A stretch of DNA of 32,569 nt from NCBI RefSeq assembly GCF_013317235.1, contig NZ_WLCM01000027.1:26356-58924 (forward strand), written 5' to 3'. Below, one piece after another: positions 9,538-15,822 of the stretch (the first letter of the stretch is position 1; each line of letters begins with the position of its first letter). The notes below the pieces were generated by a model. That model was not told where the DNA came from, ran no database searches, and saw nothing but the letters and a program-made list of their open reading frames with translations. The DNA is from Leisingera sp. ANG59 (GTDB lineage Bacteria > Pseudomonadota > Alphaproteobacteria > Rhodobacterales > Rhodobacteraceae). The position numbers and the translations under genes are program-made.

Positions 9538-9618
9538 GCACTGCGCGGCAGCGCAGTGCCATGCCCAACTGAGGAGGGTCATCCCGCGGATGGCCCGGAT
9601 CAGGCGGGGCATCCCGCC
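9538..9618. repeat. Three consecutive hairpins between convergent genes
   Basis: GCACTGCGC at 9538-9546 pairs with GCGCAGTGC at 9551-9559 (9 bp, 4-base loop). GGGTCATCC at 9576-9584 pairs with GGATGGCCC at 9588-9596 with one T-G wobble. GGCGGG at 9603-9608 pairs with CCCGCC at 9613-9618. None is followed by a T-run. They fill the gap between the broken DUF6653 gene and the end of the exonuclease III gene and may end or protect both convergent transcripts. Confidence 0.55.
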
Positions 9619-9623
9619 CGCGG

Positions 9624-10412
9624 TCACAGGTCGAAGGTTGCAAAAACCGGCGCATGATCGCTGGGCTTCTCCCAGCCGCGGGCATCGCGGATGATACGGC
9701 TGGAATGGGCCGCATTCCTGATGTCGGGGGTTGACCAGACGTGATCCAGGCGGCGCCCCTTGTCGGCCGCATCCCAATCCTTGGCCCGATAGCTCCACCA
9801 GCTGTAGAGGCGGCCGTCAGGGATATCGTTGCGGGTTACGTCTGACCAGTTGCCCGCCTCCATCACATCGGCAAAATGCTCCACCTCAACCGGCGTATGG
9901 CTGACGACTTTCAGCAGCTTCTTGTGGTCCCATACGTCGTCTTCGCGCGGTGCAATATTGAGATCGCCGACCAAAATCGACTTCTCCGGCTTCTCCGCGT
10001 TGAACCAGTCGCGCATGTCCGTGAGATAGTCCAGTTTCTGGCCGAATTTCTCGTTCTGATCCCGGTCCGGCACGTCACCGCCTGCCGGCACATAAAAGTT
10101 GTGAATCACAACCCCGTTCTCCAGCCGCCCCGCGACATGACGGGCATGGCCGAGACCGGCAAAATCCTTGTCGCCAATGTCCTCAATCGGCAGCCGCGAC
10201 AGGATCGCCACACCGTTATACCCCTTTTGACCGCGGGCAATCATGTGCGAATAACCCAGTGCCGCAAAACCCTCCATCGGGATCTTCTCCACCGGGCTCT
10301 TGCACTCCTGCAGGCACAGCACATCCGGCCCTTCCTCCTGCAAGAGCTTCTGCACGATCGGCTCGCGCAGGCGAACAGAGTTGATGTTCCAGGTTGCAAG
10401 GGTAAATGGCAT
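9624..10412 (-). CDS. xthA: Exodeoxyribonuclease III (AP endonuclease)
   Basis: Base-excision repair enzyme of 262 residues that cuts DNA 5' to abasic sites and trims 3' ends. The endonuclease/exonuclease/phosphatase fold is complete: TWNINSVR at the start (N9, N11), LCLQECK with the metal-binding Glu at E36, YNGVAILSR, the VGDLNIAP Asp/Asn pair, and the C-terminal SDHAPVFATFDL with the catalytic Asp-His. I chose ATG 10412 (MPFTLATWN) because ExoIII begins there and a GAGG precedes it; the frame continues upstream without family similarity. An ATTATATGA stretch about 20 bases before the ATG could be a -10 element. Confidence 0.95.
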   Translation of the reverse strand: MPFTLATWNINSVRLREPIVQKLLQEEGPDVLCLQECKSPVEKIPMEGFAALGYSHMIARGQKGYNGVAILSRLPIEDIGDKDFAGLGHARHVAGRLENGVVIHNFYVPAGGDVPDRDQNEKFGQKLDYLTDMRDWFNAEKPEKSILVGDLNIAPREDDVWDHKKLLKVVSHTPVEVEHFADVMEAGNWSDVTRNDIPDGRLYSWWSYRAKDWDAADKGRRLDHVWSTPDIRNAAHSSRIIRDARGWEKPSDHAPVFATFDL

Positions 10413-10513
10413 CGCGCGCCTCGTCATATAATCCGGGTTCGGCGGCGATACTGCCTGCGCGGGCCGGGAAGTGCCAGAGACGTTTTCGCGTTTCGGGTAA
10501 ACAACCAGGCCTG

Positions 10514-10540
10514 AAAAAAGGCCGAGCACGCAGCTCGGCC
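10514..10540 (-). terminator. Intrinsic terminator of the response regulator gene
   Basis: On the minus strand GGCCGAGC and GCTCGGCC form a perfect 8-bp GC-rich stem with a 5-base loop (plus-strand 10520-10540), followed directly by six T (plus-strand A at 10514-10519). It ends a 3' untranslated region of about 106 bases after the response regulator stop. Confidence 0.9.
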
Positions 10541-10646
10541 AAGTCCAACAGGGAGGTGCATATCGTAACCCGGATATGCGCGGGTGTAGTGTCACTCTAA
10601 AGATGAGCCGCAGGTCCCTCTTTGATCTGGCTCAACGCCACCTCAA

Positions 10647-11333
10647 TCAGGCGACCAGCCGGTATCCGCCTGATTCTGTAACCAGCAGGCGCGCGTTGGA
10701 CGGATCGGGCTCGATTTTCTGCCGCAAACGGTAGATGTGAGTTTCCAGTGTATGGGTGGTCACACCCGCGTTGTAGCCCCAGACCTCGTGCAGCAGCACA
10801 TCACGCGGCACCACACCATCGCTGGAGCGGTACAAGAACTTGAGAATGTTGGTTTCTTTCTCTGTAAGCCGGATCTTGCGCTCATCCTCTGTGATCAGCA
10901 GCTTCATCGAAGGTTTGAAGGTATAGGGGCCAAGCGCGAAGACGGCATCCTCTGATTGCTCGTGTTGCCGGAGCTGGGCACGGATTCTGGCCAAAAGCAC
11001 CGGAAACTTGAAGGGCTTGGAAACATAGTCATTGGCACCGGCATCCAAGCCAAGGATCGTGTCCGCATCAGTGTCGTGCCCGGTCAGCATCAGAATCGGC
11101 GCCTTCACCCCTTGCTTGCGCATGAGGCGGCACAATTCACGCCCGTCGGTATCGGGCAGACCGACGTCGAGGATGATCAGGTCGTACAAAGCTTCCTTGG
11201 CGCGCTCCATCGCGCTTTGACCATTCTCAGCCTCGAACACATCAAAGTCCTCGGTCATCACCAGTTGCTCGCTCAAGGCCTCGCGCAAGTCCTCGTCGTC
11301 ATCAACCAGCAGAATTTTCTTCAGTTGCGCCAT
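10647..11333 (-). CDS. OmpR/PhoB-type response regulator (CenR-like)
   Basis: Two-component DNA-binding regulator of 228 residues. The receiver domain has acidic residues D11-D13, phospho-acceptor D56 in LIILDVGLP, T84 and K106. A winged helix (about 128-228) ends in TTHTLETHIYRLRQKIEPD and ESGGYRLVA. The pattern resembles CenR, the essential envelope regulator of Caulobacter and Rhodobacter, but I cannot confirm this without alignment. No histidine kinase lies nearby, which fits an orphan locus. Strong AGGAGGG lies eight bases before the ATG. The upstream region carries a CTTGC-N7-GCAAG inverted repeat. Transcription ends at the terminator at 10514-10540. Confidence 0.93.
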   Translation of the reverse strand: MAQLKKILLVDDDEDLREALSEQLVMTEDFDVFEAENGQSAMERAKEALYDLIILDVGLPDTDGRELCRLMRKQGVKAPILMLTGHDTDADTILGLDAGANDYVSKPFKFPVLLARIRAQLRQHEQSEDAVFALGPYTFKPSMKLLITEDERKIRLTEKETNILKFLYRSSDGVVPRDVLLHEVWGYNAGVTTHTLETHIYRLRQKIEPDPSNARLLVTESGGYRLVA

Positions 11334-11373
11334 CGGCTAACCCTCCTGTTCTCCTGACCACACATGCGTATCC

Positions 11374-11390
11374 CTTGCGCCCGGGGCAAG
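11374..11390. promoter_or_regulatory. CTTGC-N7-GCAAG inverted repeat upstream of response regulator
   Basis: CTTGC at 11374-11378 and GCAAG at 11386-11390 form a dyad in the 172-bp divergent region, about 40 bases upstream of the response regulator ATG. Position and symmetry fit an operator or autoregulatory site; the binding protein is unknown. Confidence 0.35.
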
Positions 11391-11477
11391 ATTTGCTGCA
11401 AAACTCTCACGCCGACGTGTCCATGGCATGGAAATTGTTTCACATCCGTTGCATTTGGGCGTAAAGACAGCAAGCTT

Positions 11478-11492
11478 TGTTACAAAATAACA
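11478..11492. promoter_or_regulatory. TGTTA-N5-TAACA inverted repeat upstream of ribA
   Basis: TGTTA at 11478-11482 and TAACA at 11488-11492 form a perfect 5-bp dyad in an AT-rich patch, ending 13 bases before the chosen ribA ATG. It could be an operator overlapping the leader or a short structure limiting translation. There is no clear ribosome-binding site between it and the ATG. Confidence 0.35.
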
Positions 11493-11505
11493 TCGGATGC
11501 ACTGC

Positions 11506-12594
11506 ATGAGCCTGATGCCAACCATGATCGAACTTCTGGCCCGCGCCCGGGTCGATCTGCGCATGGGGCTGCCGGTTGTATTGTCCGACGGGAATGAAGC
11601 CGCGCTGGCAATTGCGGTGGAAGCGCTTTCTGAAACAAGGCTTTCGGACATGCGGGCGCTCGGGCCGCTGTCTCTGGCGCTCACCGCTCGCCGCGCGGAT
11701 ACACTGAAGGCACGGGTATATGACGAAGATACTGCCCGAGTACCAGTGCCGGTGTCTGAGGGCCTGAACTGGATTCAGGCCCTGGCGGATCCGGCCGATG
11801 ACCTGAACACACCGATGAAGGGGCCGCTGTCCAGCCTGCGCGGCGGCAATGCGGACCTGCACAGGCTTGCCATCGCACTTGTAAAATCCGCCCGGATGCT
11901 GCCCTCTGCAGCGCTTGTGCCTCTCGCCGACCCATCCGCATTTGCAGCCTCCCATGGCCTGACTCTCATTTCACGCAGCGCGGCAGAACCGCTGCTGAGT
12001 GAAAGCTCACCGTTGCATCCGGTTGCAGCGGCCCGGCTGCCGATGACAGCCGCCGAAGCCGGGCGGCTGCACATCTACCGCCCGGAAGATGGTGCAGAAG
12101 AGCACTATGCAGTGGAAATCGGGCGCCCTGACCGCAGCAAACCGGTGCTCGCCCGGTTGCATTCCGCCTGTTTCACCGGCGACGTGCTGGGCTCGCTCAA
12201 ATGCGACTGCGGGCCGCAGTTGCAGGGCGCTCTGGCGCAGATGGGAGCAGAGGGTGCAGGCGTTCTTCTGTACCTCAACCAGGAGGGCCGCGGTATCGGC
12301 CTTGCCAACAAGATGCGGGCCTATTCGCTGCAGGATCAGGGCTTTGACACCGTGGAAGCCAACCACCGGCTGGGGTTTGAGGACGACGAGCGGGACTTCC
12401 GCCTGGGCGCGGCGATTCTGCAGAAAATGGGTTTTTCGCAGGTGCGGCTGCTGACCAATAACCCCAACAAGATCGCGATGATGGAGAAGACCGGCATCCA
12501 AGTGGCTGAAAGGGTCCCGCTCAAAGTCGGTGAAAACACCCACAACCAGCATTATCTGGCTACAAAGGCCCGAAAGTCGGGGCACATGCTGTGA
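11506..12594 (+). CDS. ribA: GTP cyclohydrolase II with degenerate RibB-like N-terminal region
   Basis: First riboflavin-pathway enzyme: opens GTP to a diaminopyrimidinone phosphate, formate and pyrophosphate. The catalytic domain occupies about 190-362 of 362 residues, with zinc ligands C222, C233 and C235 in HSACFTGDVLGSLKCDCG, the EGRGIGL substrate motif at 260-266, and LLTNNPNKI at 315-323. Residues 1-170 resemble DHBP synthase (RibB) in outline but lack its acidic DRENEGD-type active-site segment, so RibB activity is unlikely. In-frame ATGs at 11497, 11506, 11515 and 11524 make the start uncertain; 11506 fits homologs best. The stop overlaps the next start (TGATG). Confidence 0.9.
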   Translation: MSLMPTMIELLARARVDLRMGLPVVLSDGNEAALAIAVEALSETRLSDMRALGPLSLALTARRADTLKARVYDEDTARVPVPVSEGLNWIQALADPADDLNTPMKGPLSSLRGGNADLHRLAIALVKSARMLPSAALVPLADPSAFAASHGLTLISRSAAEPLLSESSPLHPVAAARLPMTAAEAGRLHIYRPEDGAEEHYAVEIGRPDRSKPVLARLHSACFTGDVLGSLKCDCGPQLQGALAQMGAEGAGVLLYLNQEGRGIGLANKMRAYSLQDQGFDTVEANHRLGFEDDERDFRLGAAILQKMGFSQVRLLTNNPNKIAMMEKTGIQVAERVPLKVGENTHNQHYLATKARKSGHML

Positions 12595-13103
12595 TGACAC
12601 CCTCGGATCTGGTCCTGACCCCGGCCGGCGTCCGGTTTATGGGCCGCCTGCTGCCCTGCACCATCGGAACAGGCGGGCTGTCCGGCGATAAGCGTGAAGG
12701 TGATGGAGCCACCCCGGTTGGCATTCACCGTATTGCAGGGATGCTCTACCGGCCGGACCGGCTGCGCCGCCCGGCGCCCTGGGCTGAGCCAATCGGGCCC
12801 CAGGACCTCTGGTCGGATGATGCAAGCCACAGCAGCTACAACCATCACATTCGGGCACCTTATGGTTTCAGCCATGAAAAGCTGCGCCGCGCAGATCCGC
12901 TTTATGACCTTGTGCTGATCACCGACTGGAATTGGCCCGACGCCATCCCCGGCAAGGGGTCCGCTATTTTCATCCACCAATGGCGGCGCCCCGGTTATCC
13001 CACCGAAGGCTGCCTTGCTTTTTCCAGATCAGACCTGCACTGGCTTGCCGGCAGAGTGCAGATTGGCACGCGGGTCATTGTTCCCGGACTGGCTGCAGCC
13101 TGA
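12594..13103 (+). CDS. YkuD-domain L,D-transpeptidase family protein
   Basis: Peptidoglycan-type L,D-transpeptidase domain protein of 169 residues. The catalytic region FIHQWRRPGYPTEGC has H128 and nucleophile C140, matching the HX11C pattern of YkuD enzymes with TEGC in place of SHGC. Family members make meso-DAP cross-links or attach proteins to the wall. No signal peptide or membrane helix is visible at the N-terminus (MTPSDLVLTPAG), so export is unclear. The ATG overlaps the ribA stop by one base; a GTG one codon earlier is also possible. Coupling to ribA is probably positional, not functional. A hairpin at 13108-13134 follows. Confidence 0.85.
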   Translation: MTPSDLVLTPAGVRFMGRLLPCTIGTGGLSGDKREGDGATPVGIHRIAGMLYRPDRLRRPAPWAEPIGPQDLWSDDASHSSYNHHIRAPYGFSHEKLRRADPLYDLVLITDWNWPDAIPGKGSAIFIHQWRRPGYPTEGCLAFSRSDLHWLAGRVQIGTRVIVPGLAAA

Positions 13104-13107
13104 CGCT

Positions 13108-13134
13108 GCCAAGGTCTTTTTGAAAAGACCTGGC
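13108..13134. terminator. Long A/T-centred hairpin between convergent genes
   Basis: AGGTCTTTT at 13112-13120 pairs with AAAAGACCT at 13123-13131, extended by GCC (13108-13110) with GGC (13132-13134) around one bulged A. It lies between the stops of the convergent L,D-transpeptidase and YggS genes. The T-rich arm may serve as the U-tract for either direction, so a two-way terminator or a dispersed intergenic palindrome is likely. Confidence 0.5.
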
Positions 13135-13159
13135 AAAAACTATCAGAGGACTTTGCGCC

Positions 13160-13810
13160 TCAGTACGTGCGGTCGCCGAAAATTGCCGATCCGACCCGTA
13201 CGTGGGTCGCGCCAAGGGCAATCGCCTTTTCGAAATCCCCACTCATTCCCATCGACAACCCTTGCAGGCCGTTGCGCTCGGCGATCTTGGCCAGCAGCGC
13301 GAAGTGCAGGCTGGGCTCTTCATCCACCGGCGGGATGCACATCACCCCCCTCACGGGCAGGTCCAGATTGCAGCACTGGGCAATGAAGGCATCCGCATCG
13401 GCCGGCATCACGCCTGCCTTCTGCTCCTCCTCACCGGTGTTCACTTGAACAAACAAGTCCGGGCATTTCCCCAGCTCCTGCGCCAGCCGGGCGATCGTAT
13501 TGGCCAGCTTGGGGCGGTCTACCGAATGGATGCTGTCAAACAGCTCCATCGCCTGGCGCGCCTTGTTGGTTTGCAGGGGGCCGATCAGGTGCAGGTCAAT
13601 CCCGTCAAACTGCTCAGCGAAATCCGGCCATTTTCCTGCCGCTTCCTGCACCTTGTTTTCGCCAAAGCAGCGGTGCCCTTCCTCCAGCACTGCCTCGACA
13701 CGTTCATTCGGCTGCACCTTGGATACCGCAATCAGCTGCACGCTGCCCGGTGCGCGGCCAGCCTTGCTCTCGGCCTTGGCAATCCTGGATTTGATCTCTG
13801 CAAGCGGCAT
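13160..13810 (-). CDS. YggS/PLPBP family pyridoxal-phosphate homeostasis protein
   Basis: Single-domain alanine-racemase-like barrel of 216 residues that binds pyridoxal phosphate and buffers vitamin B6 and amino-acid pools; family members show no catalytic activity. The PLP lysine is K31 in IAVSKVQ. Family motifs FGENKVQE, HLIGPLQTNK, IHSVDR, VQVNTGEEEQKAG and SMGMSGDFEKAI are all present, as is the terminal THVRVGSAIFG. I chose ATG 13810 (MPLAEIKSR) because the 28 upstream codons of the open frame have no family similarity and run into the porin terminator. Convergent with the L,D-transpeptidase gene. Confidence 0.94.
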   Translation of the reverse strand: MPLAEIKSRIAKAESKAGRAPGSVQLIAVSKVQPNERVEAVLEEGHRCFGENKVQEAAGKWPDFAEQFDGIDLHLIGPLQTNKARQAMELFDSIHSVDRPKLANTIARLAQELGKCPDLFVQVNTGEEEQKAGVMPADADAFIAQCCNLDLPVRGVMCIPPVDEEPSLHFALLAKIAERNGLQGLSMGMSGDFEKAIALGATHVRVGSAIFGDRTY

Positions 13811-13872
13811 GGGTCCGGCCTCATCTCTGTTTCGCCGCAAAAAACACTGTTTGCCGGGAAATGTTAAGGGGC

Positions 13873-13906
13873 AAAAGAAAAGGGCGGGTCCCAAAGGAAC
13901 CCGCCC
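13873..13906 (-). terminator. Intrinsic terminator of the porin gene
   Basis: On the minus strand GGGCGGGT and ACCCGCCC form an 8-bp stem (plus-strand 13882-13889 with 13899-13906), followed by TTTTCTTTT (plus-strand 13873-13881). It sits 28 bases after the porin stop. Confidence 0.88.
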
Positions 13907-13933
13907 CGAAAGTCACGCTAGGCGTGCTTCAGC

Positions 13934-14941
13934 TTAGAAGCTGAAGTGCAGACCTGCCTGCAGGGAGTTGTCGTTGGTGTCGGCTGCGGTGTTCACGTAG
14001 CCAGCAACGAAGGTCACGCCGCCGCCCAGATCATACTCGTAGTTGATGCCGAAGGAGGTGCCGTCGGTGCGGTCCATGCCAGTAACAACGTCGGTTTCGA
14101 TGTCGGTGGAGTTCACCCATGCAACGATGTTCGAGGCTGCGCCGATTTCGGCTTCACCTGCCAGGGTCACAGAGTCAGCAGTTTCGGTGGTGCCGTAGGA
14201 CAGGGTTGCACCGAACTGACCGAAGTCGCCGCCGATTGCAAAGAAGCCCATGCCGTCGCCGGAGCTCTCGGTGCTGCCGTCGGTCTTGGTTACAACTGCA
14301 CCGTTGTCTTCGGACTGGTACGCGCCGGTCACGAAGTAGTCACCGAAGGAGTAGCTCACCATCACAGCAGTACGCTGCAGGCCGTCTGCGGAACCCAGAG
14401 TGGTGCCACCGTTCGACTGCGAGTAGGAGATGTGGCCGGAGAAGCCGCCTGCGGAGTAGAGTGCTTCAACACCGTTACGGCCAGCGCCTGCGGAGGTGAA
14501 GGTGTCCCAGTTGAAGTTGTTGCCGATGGCCAGGGAGTTGAAGCCCATGCCGTCGATGCCGGTGCCAACCGAGGTGGTGTTCAGGTACAGGCCCGGTGCG
14601 GAGTCGATCGCGCCCCAGATGTTGCCAACGTTCACACGCAGGCCGCCGTATGCGACGTGGAACTGCGGTGCGGACCATGCGGCCACGTTCGGAGTGCCGT
14701 CACGGCTTTCAGCCTGGGCACGGATACGGCCGCCAACGGTCACGCCGCCATCGGTTTCAGTCGACGCGTCGAACTGCAGACGCAGACGGCTGGTGATGTT
14801 GGTGTCGGAGGTGCCAGCAACTGCGTCGTTTGCTTCGTTCCAGTCCAGACCAAAGCGGCCGTAGCCGGACACTTTGACTTCTGCCGCGGCCATGCCTGCG
14901 GTGGCGATCAGCGCGGTGGTCGCGAAGAGAACCTTTTTCAT
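13934..14941 (-). CDS. Outer-membrane porin
   Basis: General-diffusion porin precursor of 335 residues. A cleavable signal peptide MKKVLFATTALIATAGMAAA ends before EVKVSGYGRFGLDW, the typical first beta-strand of Rhodobacter-type porins. Alternating hydrophobic/polar strands continue throughout, with glycine-rich turns, and the last residue is a C-terminal Phe (LQAGLHFSF), the BAM recognition signal. Trimeric location in the outer membrane is inferred from the family. GAGGG six bases before ATG 14941 gives a strong start; the frame extends 11 codons upstream without a reason to use them. It is probably highly expressed, with its own terminator and a long 5' region carrying an inverted repeat. 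Confidence 0.94.
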   Translation of the reverse strand: MKKVLFATTALIATAGMAAAEVKVSGYGRFGLDWNEANDAVAGTSDTNITSRLRLQFDASTETDGGVTVGGRIRAQAESRDGTPNVAAWSAPQFHVAYGGLRVNVGNIWGAIDSAPGLYLNTTSVGTGIDGMGFNSLAIGNNFNWDTFTSAGAGRNGVEALYSAGGFSGHISYSQSNGGTTLGSADGLQRTAVMVSYSFGDYFVTGAYQSEDNGAVVTKTDGSTESSGDGMGFFAIGGDFGQFGATLSYGTTETADSVTLAGEAEIGAASNIVAWVNSTDIETDVVTGMDRTDGTSFGINYEYDLGGGVTFVAGYVNTAADTNDNSLQAGLHFSF

Positions 14942-15251
14942 GTTTTTCCCTCGGTTTTCTAATCCTATGCCCAAACCGGGGAATCCGGCGTGGGTATGCC
15001 AAGGGGTTTCGCTCTTTCACCCCCGTTTTGGCAAGGCTTGGGAAAGCCGGGCGAAACGATGCGGTTTCGGATGGTGCAGCTTTGCCACAGTCCGCCCCGC
15101 CCAAGCGCCGGAAACACCTCCGATCCGCAGGCCTTGAAGCGTCGGTGCCTTTAAATCCTCCGCAAGAGCAGAGTCATAGAGACCAAAGCCCTTGCTCCGC
15201 CAGCGCCGCTTGCGTTAGGTGTTCGCGCAGAAAATGGCTCCGGGAGCGGTT
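14942..15251. other. 310-bp divergent intergenic region, porin / DUF3576 lipoprotein
   Basis: No coding frame with family similarity is visible. The porin-proximal part holds the ribosome site (GAGGG) and the inverted repeat at 14997-15033. I could not identify a convincing -35/-10 pair on either strand. The part from about 15060 to 15240 is plain GC-rich sequence in which I see no repeat, RNA gene or known site; it presumably holds the lipoprotein promoter. Confidence 0.6.
14997..15033. promoter_or_regulatory. Imperfect 11-bp inverted repeat upstream of porin
   Basis: TGCCAAGGGGT at 14997-15007 is complementary to ACCCC (15019-15023) plus TTGGCA (15028-15033), with a 4-base bulge and an 11-base loop. 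It lies 56-92 bases upstream of the porin ATG. It may be an operator or a folded porin leader; a TTGGCA arm also resembles a -35 hexamer on the minus strand. Confidence 0.45.
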
Positions 15252-15734
15252 ATGAAATACGGAAAGACCCTGCGGGTAACAGTGATTGGCGCAATCTGCC
15301 TCAGCCTTGCGGCCTGCGGCGGCCGGGGCGGCAAAGCACCTGCAAGCACTGCGCGCACAACCAGCCATAAGGAAGAAATCCAGGGCGAAGCGACCAAATC
15401 CTCCGTCTTTGACTTCCTGAATGCCAAGCCGGACCAGACCGTTCAGGTGAACCGCTATCTGTGGACCGCCAGCCTGGATGTGCTGAGCTTTCTTCCCGTT
15501 CAGTCTGTCGATCCCTTCACCGGGGTCATCGTGACCGGCTACGGCACCCCGCCCGGCGGCGGACGGTCGTACCGCGCCACCATTCACATCAAGGATCCGG
15601 CGCTTGATGCGCGTTCCCTGAATGTTGCGCTGCAGTCCAAGGGCGGCCCGGTCAGTGCAAGCACCACCCGCGCGGTCGAGGATGCGATTCTGTCCCGCGC
15701 GCGCCAGCTGCGCATTGCGGACGGCAAACTCTGA
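15252..15734 (+). CDS. DUF3576 domain lipoprotein
   Basis: Envelope lipoprotein of 160 residues with unknown function. The signal sequence ends in the lipobox LAAC with lipidated C22, followed by a glycine-rich stretch. The DUF3576 domain (about 50-155) contains [31 protein letters not shown] and a YRATIHIKD strand. The residues after the cysteine contain no aspartate at +2, which favours outer-membrane sorting. GGGAGCGG precedes ATG 15252; the frame is open a further 11 codons upstream. A perfect terminator hairpin follows 45 bases after the stop, so it is probably transcribed apart from leuS. Confidence 0.88.
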   Translation: MKYGKTLRVTVIGAICLSLAACGGRGGKAPASTARTTSHKEEIQGEATKSSVFDFLNAKPDQTVQVNRYLWTASLDVLSFLPVQSVDPFTGVIVTGYGTPPGGGRSYRATIHIKDPALDARSLNVALQSKGGPVSASTTRAVEDAILSRARQLRIADGKL

Positions 15735-15778
15735 CCCTGCGCCCTCTGGAATCGCCAGCCAAACCCCATTATCAGAAG

Positions 15779-15803
15779 CGCCGGGCCACCAGCCCGGCGT
15801 TTT
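15779..15803 (+). terminator. Intrinsic terminator of the DUF3576 lipoprotein gene
   Basis: CGCCGGGC at 15779-15786 and GCCCGGCG at 15792-15799 form a perfect 8-bp stem with a 5-base loop, followed by TTTT at 15800-15803. It ends 20 bases before the leuS ATG, so leuS transcription must start within this short gap or rely on readthrough. Confidence 0.8.
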
Positions 15804-15822
15804 CATGCAAAGGACCGCTCTG

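Noticed and set aside
13946-14962. A long plus-strand open frame antisense to the porin
   Set aside because: The Cys/Val/Gly-rich composition has no recognisable fold, and the porin on the other strand has a signal peptide, terminal Phe and terminator.
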